From an uncultured Clostridia bacterium (GTDB taxonomy: Bacteria; Bacillota; Clostridia; Christensenellales; UBA3700), in NCBI GenBank assembly GCA_947176115.1, contig CAMWPK010000052.1, positions 1-8,837 on the forward strand: DNA of 8,837 nucleotides, written 5' to 3'. Shown one piece after another: positions 1 through 7,915 of the stretch. The stretch's first letter is position 1; each line of letters starts with the position of its first letter. A program made the translations under genes and the position numbers. The notes under the pieces are model-generated. The model had not been told where the DNA came from. It did not search any database and saw only the letters and a program-made list of their open reading frames with translations.

Positions 1-3000
1 TATATGGTTGGAGTAGGCGTGATAATGTTCTTTGCTTCAATACCGCTTGCGCGATTTGTAGTCGCTCTCATTGTGGATATTATTTTACCGTCGAGAAGCG
101 TAGCCTCTATGAACTACAAGGAATTGCCAAAGGAAGGCAAGACGCTTGTCGTCAAGTGCGAATATATTGCATCGGTTGAGCAAGCCAAGGAAGCGTGCGA
201 CAACTTGCTTGATTTGGCGTTCACAAATAAAGATAAAATGCTTGAGTATAGTTTGCTCGTCGATTTGAAGTCGTCAAAAAGTCAAGTAGACGAAGCGGAT
301 AGCGAAATATATAAAGTTTTTGATAGAATGTCAAAGTATGAAAATATCAATATTTTTGTTCGTTGCCGTAGCAATATAGGCGGAGTATGGAAGGCTTATG
401 AGAGAAAGCGTGGCGCAACTAACGCGCTTAATAATGCTTTGATAAGCGGTAATTGGCAGGAGTTTTGTTACATTCTGAAAAGTCAGGAAAAGCCCAACTT
501 CGTCTTACTTCTTGACGAGGATAACACTCTTATGCCGGGCGCGATTAAGAGGGCGGTAAATACTATGTTGCATCCGCTTAACGCAAAATATACATTGTTA
601 ACCTTTTCTTCAAGATACAAGTTATCGTCATTGAGTACGCCTTGGACAAAGCGATACGTATTAGACAGCGGTGTGGATAGCTATTGTAATTACGGCGATT
701 TTTATTATAAGATTTCAGGCAACGCCATTTATTGCGGAAAAGGTATTTATAGACTTGACGAATACGTTGAAAAGTTACAGGGCAAATTGCCTGATGGGAA
801 AATATTAAGCCATGATATAGTTGAGGGAGCAATTGTGTCCGCGGGAAGTTTATCCGTACCCACGTATGAAGACGCTCCAACGGGGCTAGTCAGTCACGTT
901 GTTAGACAAAATAGATGGCAAAGAGGAGATATTCTTCTATTTCCGTATATTTTTTCAAAGAAAGTAACTCAACCTTTCTATAAGTACGTAATGGCGTACA
1001 ATATAGTAAAGACTATTCTGCCGATTTGTCAGTTCATATTGCTGTCGATGTTGATTTTGACTGGGCAGTTGTGGCTACTTTTGCCATTTGCAATAAGTTT
1101 TGCGGGTATCTATTTGATTAGATTCGGACTTTGTTTGAATGCTCTAAATTACGGCAAACGCATGAGGTACGTTCTTGGGCAGTTTTTAGGCGAAGTTGGC
1201 GAAATGATATTTGACTTTTTGACGTTGCCTTTTGAAGCTGTACAAAGCGTTTTGCTTTGGCTAAAAATGCTTTTCAAACTTATATTTGATAGGAAAAATC
1301 TCTTAGAGTGGAAGACTTTTTATTCTACTCAAAGGGGAAATACACTCTCCAAGCATATCGGACTTGTTTTGCCGAGTTGTATTTTGTCCATAGTTTTGGC
1401 AGGTCTATTCTATAAAAATATCGTATATTTAGCTTATATAGCGATATTTGTCGTATTTATCTTTGCGACTTATATTTTGAGTATAAAGAGAGATGTAAGC
1501 AAAGAATTAAAGGCGCAAGATAAGGAATTTTTACGCTCCTTAGCTAATGATACTTTGCGATATTTTGAGAAAAATATGAGCGAAAAAAGTCTTATATGCG
1601 ACAATTATCAAGTATTTCCCAAGCGCGGAGCCAATTCTTTTACATCTCCGACAAATATAGGATTTGCTCTATTGTCCATTATATGCGCTCATAAGTTGGA
1701 GAAGATTTCGCAGGAAGAAGCCTTACAAAAACTCAAAGAGCAAATAGAGTTGATAGAGAGCCTTGAAAAATTCGAGGGGCACTTATACAATTGGTATAGC
1801 CTTGCTACGCAAAAACCGCTTTATCCATATTTTGTATCTAGCGTAGACAGCGGAAATTTTATAGCCTGCTTAATTACGCTCAAGGCTTACGTCAAGGATA
1901 TTGACGGAGAACTTTATTCTCGCGTTGAAAAATTTATAGAAGATTGCAATTTCGACGCGTTGTTTGACAACTCAAAGGGCAAGTTTTTTATCGGCTATAA
2001 CAAAGACCGGAATACGTTCGAGGGGCACTATGATATGCTTGCGTCCGAGGCGAGAACTCTTTGCTATATCGCATCGGCAATAAAGGGAAATACTGCATAC
2101 TTCAACGGACTTTCGAGGAACATTGTCAAACTCAAAGGCAATACTTTGGTGTCATGGTCGGGTACGGCTTTTGAATATCTGATGCCACAGATATTCTTAA
2201 GCGATTGCGATAGAAGTCTGTTGACAAAGAGCTGTCATAATATCATGGATATTATGGCAAAGTCGAAATGCAATTACGTATGGGGCATAAGCGAAAGCTG
2301 TTATTTTGAATTTAATGAAGAAAATAGATACAAATATTTAGCTTTTGGTGTAAGCAGAATCAGCTTAAGCGCATCAAAAGACAGGTGCGTTATATCTCCG
2401 TATTCCTCTGCGTTGACCTTAAAATATACTCCCGCAAAGGCAGTGAAAAACCTTAGAAAACTTGCCGATATGGGGCTAAAAAATTCAATGGGAATGTATG
2501 AAGCTATTGATTTTACCAATGGTAAAAATATAGTCGCTACTTTGATGTCGCATCACCAAGGTATGCTTCTTTGCTCGATTGTCAATGCGCTATTTGACGA
2601 TTATTTCGTTAAGTTGTTTATGAGCGACCATGCAATGTCAGGCGGAAAGTTGATGCTTGAAGAAAAAATTCCAACTTCAAAGAGTAAATCAACAAAGAGA
2701 TTTGACGCGGTATATGACGCCAAGGCGTCTAATGGGTATAGCAGAGTCGGAGAGTGCGGTGGATTTCCTATCGTCAATGCGCTTACCAACGGTCATTACA
2801 GCGTTGTTGGAAATTCCAACGGCGGTGGATACTCCTTTGCAAAGGGCAAGTATATAGATAAATTCAGTAGTGATATTTATGAAAATAAAGGTTCGTTTTT
2901 CTATATTGACGATGGAAAAGAATTATATTGTCCGACTTATGCGCCTATGTATAAGCATAAATGTCAATACAGTTTTTCGCCTTTTGAAAATAAATTTGTC

Positions 3001-6000
3001 AATCTAGAAAAGAATTGTCAAATGAGCGTGTTTATACCTCAACATATAAATTGCGAAGTTAGGAAAATTACTTTGACTAACAACGATGATTCTATCAAGA
3101 AATATACTTGCGGATTTTGCGGAGAGCTCGCGCTCAACGATTTTGGCGGTATGACGTCGCATCCTGCGTTTAACGATATGTTTGTATCTACGTCCTATGA
3201 CGAAAGACTTGACTCTCTTATTGCCAAGAGGAGCGCAAGGAGTTTTCATGGAGATTGCTATGCGTCTTTGACGGTGCTTGGAGTAGAAAACCTCAAGTAC
3301 GAAAGCAATTTGGCGAATTTTATAGGTAGAGAAGGAGGATTCGACTGCCCTATAATATTTAATAACAACAAAAATGCCGGAGTATCTGTAGGCGACGTTC
3401 TAAATCCATGCTTGGGATTTGTCGGAGAAATATCAATCAATCCCGGCGAAAGTAAGAGCGTATATTGCGCTATTGCTTACGATACCGATTTGGGCGCGTT
3501 GAAGAATAATATAGAGCAGATAAGGTCTACGGACTTTGCAAAATACGCATACGAAAGCGCTAAGTTGACGGCGCTGTCAAAGACGTATAAATATCAACTC
3601 AATGAGAAGATAAGCGATTTGATATGCAGGTTGTCAACGAGAGTACTGTACGCGCCTTATGATAGAGAGAAATTGAGTGAAATATCAAGTAATTATACTG
3701 ACGTTTTGCCTATGTCGCTTGATAGAGCCAGCAAATATATTTATTTCTGCTACTACAATCAAGACGAAAAACTCAAGAACTTAATTTATTCCGTCATTTA
3801 TATGAATATGACGTCAATAAAATGTAATCTTGTAATCTCGTACGTCGCAGAAGAAAGAAAAAACGAGCATGTCCTTAAGAGTTTTATAGAATTGACGCAT
3901 ATTGGAGATTTATTGAGTTTGAATTGCTTTAGATTTTTGAACGTAGAGGGAATGGACGCGGGCGTAATCGAGGAAATAAAACGCAACGCTTTTATAGTCT
4001 TGGACAGTGTTCCTAAGAAAGGCGAAAAGAGCGAAGACAACTTCTCTTGCGTGACAATTCCCATTCTTGAAAAGGGAGAAAATATCTCTAAAAAGTCTTC
4101 GATATTTAGTCCGCTGAATGCAAATATCGTCAAACCTTGCTCGGCAGGAGGCTTTGACGCCGAAGGAAATTATATCGTTGCGTCAACGACGTATTTGCCT
4201 TTCTCCAACGTAATCTGTGGAGAAAAGGGCGGTTTTGTCGTTACGCAAAACGGCGGTGGCTTTGATTATTTTGAAAATAGCAATTTGAATAGAGTGACAA
4301 AGTTTGAGAATAATCCTATCTTTGACACCCCGTGCGAAGAGATATACGTTGATATTGTAGGCATGCACAGATTGAATAAACTCAATAAGGGCGGGTACGT
4401 TAAGCACGGTATTGGCTATACGCAATTTTGCGGTAATATAAATCAAGTTGAGTATCTCGTAGAAGAAGGAATTATCAAAGACGGAAAAGGCAAGTTTGTC
4501 AAAATCAAACTTTCAAAAGAAAAGGGGAATATTGATACTCAAGTATTGTTTTCGCTTAACGCAATGTTGGGGGATTTGCCTATCAATCAGATGCTATTTG
4601 ACGAGCAAATCGACAACAAAACTATTAAAGTCACCAACATTTTTAACAGTCAATGCGTATTTGTCAAGTGCGACGTTGATGCTAAGCTACTACCTAGCAA
4701 GGCAAGTTTCAAAACGCTTGGCGGTGAGGTATATTTATCAGAATATAACGGGGATTGCAATCTGGCGTCGCACGCTCTTTTGACGAGAAAACTCAGCGGA
4801 AGAGTAATTGAGATAAACTTTGTAATAGCCAATGAATATAGCTTTATTTCGTCGCTTAAATTGGAAAATATAAATGATTATATTCTTGAACAAAGATATA
4901 AATTTGCCGACTTGAACAAATTTGAACTATGTTCAAAAGATAAAAATCTTGATTTGCTTTTCAATAAATGGCTTGCTTATCAAGTCGTGTCAAGCCGTAT
5001 CAACGGCAGGTGCGGTTACTATCAGGCGGGCGGAGCTATAGGATTTAGAGATCAACTTCAAGATATGCTTACAATGCTCTATATCGACACAGAGCGGGTA
5101 AAAAACCATATTTTACTATCTGCTGAGCATCAATATTTGCAGGGTGACGTTCAGCATTGGTGGCACGGAGATTGCTTTGGAGTGAGGACGCATATTACCG
5201 ATGACAGACTATTTTTGCCATTGTTGACCTTTGAATATATTGACTATACCGGCGATAGTTCAATATTGAACAGTATTCAAAAATATCTCGTTTCTTCGCC
5301 TCTTGAAGAACGCGCAGAGAGTAGATTGGAAGTCCCGCAAAAGAGTTCGCTAGGCGAAAGTCTGCTATCTCATATCAAGAGAGCCATTGACGCTACGTTG
5401 AAGTATGGGGAGAGAGGATTATTGCTTATCGGCGGTGGAGATTGGAATGACGCGCTCAATGAAATAGGCATGCAAAACAAAGGCGAAAGCGTATGGCTAA
5501 GTATGTTGGCTCTGCACGTCTTGAGGAAGTTTGTCAAGTACCTTGACTTTGACAGAAGACAGGAGTATCTCGCTCATATCGAGAATCTTCAACTTGCTTT
5601 GGATAAGTGCGTAAAAGACGGATACTTTATGCGAGCTACTACGGACTACGGCGAAGAGTTGGGGGTCAAAGGTAATTCCCGTTTTGCAAAAGATATACTT
5701 TGTCAGAGTTGGAGCGTAATCGCATCGGTATCGTCAAAGAGCGTACAAAATACAGCTCTGCAAAGCGTAGCCGACCTTATAGATACGGAAGCAGGAATAA
5801 TAAAATTGCTTTGGCCTGCGCAGAGTAAAGACACGTATTACGGGTATATTTCTTCTTATCCAAAGGGAGTGAGAGAGAATGGCGGTCAGTACACTCACGC
5901 GTCAACGTGGTACGTCAAAGCTGTGGCTATGAATGACGCAGTAATTGACGTTGACGGCAAGAATTACACCGCGCATGACCTTCTGGATATGCTAAATCCA

Positions 6001-6411
6001 ATTGCTAAAAATTCCTCTCAAAAAGGCGCTACTATCTATAAAGGCGAGCCGTACGTCTTGGCGGGCGACGTGTATTCTAATCAAGATAACTACGGAAGAA
6101 TGGGTTGGAGTTGGTACAGCGGTTCGGCAAGCATACTATACGATACGATAATCAGAGATTTTCTAGGTATAAATATCCAAGGTAAAATCATGTCTTTTAC
6201 ACGTCCAAAGTTGAGGAATTGGCAGGGAATGAGGGTAACGTATAGGTATAAGGGAAGCGTTTATTCGATAGAATTTGACGAAGACAAAGAAGATTGCATA
6301 GAGTTGCAAGGCGTTAAAATCAAAGGAGATACCGCAATAACTCTGGAAGAAGATGCGGGTAAAAAGTCAGTCAAGGTTCTATTTGCCAGCGTAAGAAGTT
6401 CTAACGAATAA
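1..6411 (+). CDS. Cyclic beta-1,2-glucan synthase family protein (NdvB/ChvB type), 5'-truncated by the window edge
   Basis: The reading frame is open from base 1, so the ATG at 4 is probably internal; rhizobial homologues are about 2,830 residues and several hundred N-terminal residues should lie upstream. Residues below count from that ATG. A membrane segment (about 1-29) leads into a GT84 glycosyltransferase domain that would polymerise glucose from UDP-glucose at the inner face of the membrane: ERKRG near 133, DED 171-173 (DxD metal site), GKGIY 245-249, SHDIVEG 269-275 and RQNRW 301-305 (QxxRW type). More membrane segments follow (about 333-377 and 450-494). The glycoamylase-like cyclisation domain (about 510-890) has VDSGN 614-618, SEAR with E682, GISES with E764, and HHQGM 850-854; E682 and E764 are my candidate catalytic pair. 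Two GH94-type beta-sandwich segments start near 928 and 1402. The GH94 barrel (about 1655-2050) has GFRDQLQD 1680-1687, HITDD 1730-1734 (probable general acid region), GGGDWND 1810-1816 and ENGGQYTH ending at H1965. Family and architecture are clear; that the product is cyclic is inferred. Confidence 0.95.
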   Translation, partial: YMVGVGVIMFFASIPLARFVVALIVDIILPSRSVASMNYKELPKEGKTLVVKCEYIASVEQAKEACDNLLDLAFTNKDKMLEYSLLVDLKSSKSQVDEADSEIYKVFDRMSKYENINIFVRCRSNIGGVWKAYERKRGATNALNNALISGNWQEFCYILKSQEKPNFVLLLDEDNTLMPGAIKRAVNTMLHPLNAKYTLLTFSSRYKLSSLSTPWTKRYVLDSGVDSYCNYGDFYYKISGNAIYCGKGIYRLDEYVEKLQGKLPDGKILSHDIVEGAIVSAGSLSVPTYEDAPTGLVSHVVRQNRWQRGDILLFPYIFSKKVTQPFYKYVMAYNIVKTILPICQFILLSMLILTGQLWLLLPFAISFAGIYLIRFGLCLNALNYGKRMRYVLGQFLGEVGEMIFDFLTLPFEAVQSVLLWLKMLFKLIFDRKNLLEWKTFYSTQRGNTLSKHIGLVLPSCILSIVLAGLFYKNIVYLAYIAIFVVFIFATYILSIKRDVSKELKAQDKEFLRSLANDTLRYFEKNMSEKSLICDNYQVFPKRGANSFTSPTNIGFALLSIICAHKLEKISQEEALQKLKEQIELIESLEKFEGHLYNWYSLATQKPLYPYFVSSVDSGNFIACLITLKAYVKDIDGELYSRVEKFIEDCNFDALFDNSKGKFFIGYNKDRNTFEGHYDMLASEARTLCYIASAIKGNTAYFNGLSRNIVKLKGNTLVSWSGTAFEYLMPQIFLSDCDRSLLTKSCHNIMDIMAKSKCNYVWGISESCYFEFNEENRYKYLAFGVSRISLSASKDRCVISPYSSALTLKYTPAKAVKNLRKLADMGLKNSMGMYEAIDFTNGKNIVATLMSHHQGMLLCSIVNALFDDYFVKLFMSDHAMSGGKLMLEEKIPTSKSKSTKRFDAVYDAKASNGYSRVGECGGFPIVNALTNGHYSVVGNSNGGGYSFAKGKYIDKFSSDIYENKGSFFYIDDGKELYCPTYAPMYKHKCQYSFSPFENKFVNLEKNCQMSVFIPQHINCEVRKITLTNNDDSIKKYTCGFCGELALNDFGGMTSHPAFNDMFVSTSYDERLDSLIAKRSARSFHGDCYASLTVLGVENLKYESNLANFIGREGGFDCPIIFNNNKNAGVSVGDVLNPCLGFVGEISINPGESKSVYCAIAYDTDLGALKNNIEQIRSTDFAKYAYESAKLTALSKTYKYQLNEKISDLICRLSTRVLYAPYDREKLSEISSNYTDVLPMSLDRASKYIYFCYYNQDEKLKNLIYSVIYMNMTSIKCNLVISYVAEERKNEHVLKSFIELTHIGDLLSLNCFRFLNVEGMDAGVIEEIKRNAFIVLDSVPKKGEKSEDNFSCVTIPILEKGENISKKSSIFSPLNANIVKPCSAGGFDAEGNYIVASTTYLPFSNVICGEKGGFVVTQNGGGFDYFENSNLNRVTKFENNPIFDTPCEEIYVDIVGMHRLNKLNKGGYVKHGIGYTQFCGNINQVEYLVEEGIIKDGKGKFVKIKLSKEKGNIDTQVLFSLNAMLGDLPINQMLFDEQIDNKTIKVTNIFNSQCVFVKCDVDAKLLPSKASFKTLGGEVYLSEYNGDCNLASHALLTRKLSGRVIEINFVIANEYSFISSLKLENINDYILEQRYKFADLNKFELCSKDKNLDLLFNKWLAYQVVSSRINGRCGYYQAGGAIGFRDQLQDMLTMLYIDTERVKNHILLSAEHQYLQGDVQHWWHGDCFGVRTHITDDRLFLPLLTFEYIDYTGDSSILNSIQKYLVSSPLEERAESRLEVPQKSSLGESLLSHIKRAIDATLKYGERGLLLIGGGDWNDALNEIGMQNKGESVWLSMLALHVLRKFVKYLDFDRRQEYLAHIENLQLALDKCVKDGYFMRATTDYGEELGVKGNSRFAKDILCQSWSVIASVSSKSVQNTALQSVADLIDTEAGIIKLLWPAQSKDTYYGYISSYPKGVRENGGQYTHASTWYVKAVAMNDAVIDVDGKNYTAHDLLDMLNPIAKNSSQKGATIYKGEPYVLAGDVYSNQDNYGRMGWSWYSGSASILYDTIIRDFLGINIQGKIMSFTRPKLRNWQGMRVTYRYKGSVYSIEFDEDKEDCIELQGVKIKGDTAITLEEDAGKKSVKVLFASVRSSNE

Positions 6412-6417
6412 AATTCA

Positions 6418-6446
6418 TTGACTTTGTATATATAAAGATTTATAAT
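6418..6446 (+). promoter_or_regulatory. Promoter of rarA, near-consensus sigma-70/sigma-A type
   Basis: A -35 box TTGACT (6418-6423) and a perfect -10 box TATAAT (6441-6446) are separated by exactly 17 bases. With the usual distance from the -10 box, the start point falls at about 6453, the A of the rarA ATG. The promoter fills almost all of the 41-base gap after the glucan synthase stop codon. I see no terminator hairpin in that gap, so read-through from upstream is also possible. Confidence 0.75.
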
Positions 6447-6452
6447 ATCAAT

Positions 6453-7754
6453 ATGAATTTGTTCGATATTATACAAAAGGATAACGCTCCTCTGGCAGAG
6501 AGAATGCGCCCCGCGACTTTAGACGATTTTGTAGGGCAAAGCCATATCGTAGGCAAAAATAGCTTGCTTAGAAGGGCTATATTAACTGATAGTCTTGGCA
6601 GTTGTATTTTCTACGGCGCTCCGGGGTGCGGTAAGACTACGCTTGCCAACATTATTGCTAATACCACAAAGTCTAACTTTGTCAAACTCAACGCCGTCTC
6701 TTCAGGTATTTCAGACGCAAAAAAGGTCATTGAGGACGCAAGGCTTGAAAAGGAGAGATACGGAATAAAGACCTATTTACTCCTTGACGAGTGTCATAGG
6801 TGGAACAAAGCGCAATCGGACTGCATGCTGGAAGCTATTGAAAAGGGGCATATAGTATTTATAGGTTCAACGACGGAAAATCCCTTTGTTTCTATGACAA
6901 GGGCAATCGTATCGAGATGCAGAATATTTGAGTTCAAGCCATTGTCAGGCGACGATATAAAAAATACTCTCAAAAGGGCTTTGACAGACAAGGAAAAAGG
7001 GCTTGGAACTTACGACGTCAATATCAGCGAAGAAGCGTTAGACCATTTTGTATGGGCGAGCGACGGCGATATGCGCAATGCGCTCAACGCATTGGAACTT
7101 GCCGTTAAGAGTACTTCGGCAGATGAGGGCGGAGTTATTCATATCGACGTATCGGTAGCTGAGCAGTCGTCGCAAAAGAAGTCTATGAGCATAGACGAGA
7201 GTATGTATTACGATATGCTCTCAGCGTTTTGCAAGTCCTTGCGTGGTAGTGACAGCGACGCAGGCTTATATTGGGCAGAAAGGTTGATTCAGGCCGGATG
7301 CGACCCGATGCTTATCTTGCGCAGACTTATAGTCCACAGTAGCGAAGACGTGGGGATGGCAGATCCGCAAGCGCTTGTAGTAGCGACTTCCGCATTGACT
7401 GCGTACCAAAATATTGGACTTCCTGAGGGCAAGATACCGCTTTACAACGCTATTATTTACGTATGCGAAGCGCCCAAGTCTAACAGCGTTGTTATAGCTA
7501 AGTACGCTGTCGAGCAAGTCGTAGCAGAGAAAAAGGACGATAGGGTGCCTACGTATCTTATGGATAAGAACTATAAAGCGCAAAAGATTTCGGGATATAA
7601 ATATCCGCACGACTTTGGCGGTTGGGTAGAGCAACAATATTTGCCTGATTCTCTAAAAGACGAACGCTTCTATCAGCCGTCGCAAAACGGATTTGAAAAG
7701 AATTTGATAAGAGCTAAGATAATAAAAGCCAATAAGCAAGAAAACAAAAAATAG
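6453..7754 (+). CDS. rarA: Replication-associated recombination protein A (RarA/MgsA), AAA+ ATPase
   Basis: RarA is a cytosolic, tetrameric AAA+ ATPase related to clamp-loader subunits and eukaryotic WRNIP1; it acts at stalled replication forks and in recombination-dependent gap repair. The 433-residue length is normal for the family. The N-terminus (LFDI, then APLAERMRP and DDFVGQ) matches the family start, supporting the ATG at 6453. The ATPase core has Walker A GAPGCGKT (55-62), Walker B DECH (112-115), sensor 1 GSTTEN (138-143), the SRCR arginine finger (154-157) and sensor 2 GDMRNAL with R208. The C-terminal MgsA/RarA oligomerisation domain (about 245-420) shows the hallmarks SLRGSD, EDVGMADPQAL, LPEGKIPL, APKSN, GYKYPHD and QQYLPD. 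Walker A has Ala and Cys where many homologues have Pro and Thr; the essential Gly-Lys-Thr is intact. There is no Shine-Dalgarno sequence, and the promoter places the transcript start on the ATG. A terminator begins one base past the stop codon. Confidence 0.97.
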   Translation: MNLFDIIQKDNAPLAERMRPATLDDFVGQSHIVGKNSLLRRAILTDSLGSCIFYGAPGCGKTTLANIIANTTKSNFVKLNAVSSGISDAKKVIEDARLEKERYGIKTYLLLDECHRWNKAQSDCMLEAIEKGHIVFIGSTTENPFVSMTRAIVSRCRIFEFKPLSGDDIKNTLKRALTDKEKGLGTYDVNISEEALDHFVWASDGDMRNALNALELAVKSTSADEGGVIHIDVSVAEQSSQKKSMSIDESMYYDMLSAFCKSLRGSDSDAGLYWAERLIQAGCDPMLILRRLIVHSSEDVGMADPQALVVATSALTAYQNIGLPEGKIPLYNAIIYVCEAPKSNSVVIAKYAVEQVVAEKKDDRVPTYLMDKNYKAQKISGYKYPHDFGGWVEQQYLPDSLKDERFYQPSQNGFEKNLIRAKIIKANKQENKK

Positions 7755-7785
7755 AAAGCAGGCATCTTGTGTGCCTACTTTTTTT
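7755..7785 (+). terminator. Intrinsic terminator after rarA
   Basis: The left arm AAAGCAGGCA (7755-7764) pairs with TGCCTACTTT (7772-7781) around a 7-base loop. There is one internal C/A mismatch, and the core is AGGCA/TGCCT. A run of seven T (7779-7785) overlaps the outer right arm. It starts immediately after the rarA stop and closes that transcription unit before the ABC operon promoter. Confidence 0.85.
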
Positions 7786-7797
7786 GCAAAATCTACA

Positions 7798-7813
7798 GAA
7801 AATAGGTATTTTC
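7798..7813. promoter_or_regulatory. Perfect 7-2-7 inverted repeat upstream of the ABC operon promoter, possible operator
   Basis: GAAAATA (7798-7804) is the exact reverse complement of TATTTTC (7807-7813), with GG between them. The dyad ends 15 bases before the -35 box at 7829. It is too AT-rich and has too small a loop to act as a convincing RNA hairpin, so a protein-binding site is the more natural reading. It shares the heptamer GGTATTT with the second dyad at 7871-7882, read on the opposite strand. No regulator gene is visible in the window. Confidence 0.35.
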
Positions 7814-7828
7814 AACTTAAAATTAGCA

Positions 7829-7857
7829 TTGACGGAAGACGAACCGAAAGGTATAAT
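7829..7857 (+). promoter_or_regulatory. Promoter of the ABC transporter operon, near-consensus sigma-70/sigma-A type
   Basis: A -35 box TTGACG (7829-7834) and a perfect -10 box TATAAT (7852-7857) are separated by 17 bases, the optimum. The predicted start point is near 7864, giving a leader of about 52 bases before the ATG at 7916. The promoter follows the rarA terminator, so the ABC genes form a separate transcription unit. Confidence 0.78.
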
Positions 7858-7870
7858 TATAGTAAAGTTG

Positions 7871-7882
7871 TGGTAAATACCA
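7871..7882. promoter_or_regulatory. Perfect 5-2-5 inverted repeat just after the predicted start point, possible operator
   Basis: TGGTA (7871-7875) and TACCA (7878-7882) are exact reverse complements around AA. The site begins about 7 bases after the predicted start point, a position where a bound repressor would block RNA polymerase. It contains a GT-N4-AC core, broadly like GntR-family operators, and GntR (YtrA-like) regulators often control transporters of this kind. The match is short and the regulator class is only a suggestion. Confidence 0.35.
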
Positions 7883-7904
7883 GACGATATATACGCAACT
7901 AAAA

Positions 7905-7910
7905 GAGAGG
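7905..7910 (+). promoter_or_regulatory. Ribosome binding site fixing the start of the ABC ATPase
   Basis: GAGAGG (7905-7910) lies 5 bases before the ATG at 7916 and is purine-rich, in the AGGAGG class. It makes that ATG the clear start. It contrasts with rarA, which has no such site. Confidence 0.8.
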
Positions 7911-7915
7911 TTAAT

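Noticed and set aside
4..6. ATG at position 4 as the true start of the glucan synthase
   Set aside because: The frame is open before it, it falls inside a membrane segment that in homologues precedes the GT84 catalytic domain, there is no visible ribosome binding site, and the family is several hundred residues longer at this end.
3798..4133. 111-codon open frame on the - strand inside the glucan synthase gene
   Set aside because: It is entirely antisense to well-supported coding sequence, with a hydrophobic composition typical of a reverse-frame shadow.
4496..4783. 95-codon open frame in another + frame inside the glucan synthase gene
   Set aside because: The main frame continues uninterrupted with recognisable beta-sandwich sequence, so this is neither a frameshifted piece nor a separate gene.
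6412..6452. Terminator after the glucan synthase
   Set aside because: No GC-rich inverted repeat followed by a T run is present; the gap is AT-rich and is better explained by the promoter.
7266..7637. 123-codon open frame on the - strand inside rarA
   Set aside because: It lies fully opposite the conserved RarA C-terminal domain, has no recognisable family features and no ribosome binding site that I can see; it is a shadow of the coding strand.
7864..7915. Riboswitch or other known cis-acting RNA in the ABC operon leader
   Set aside because: The leader is only about 52 bases, has a single weak stem and shows no conserved core of a known riboswitch class.
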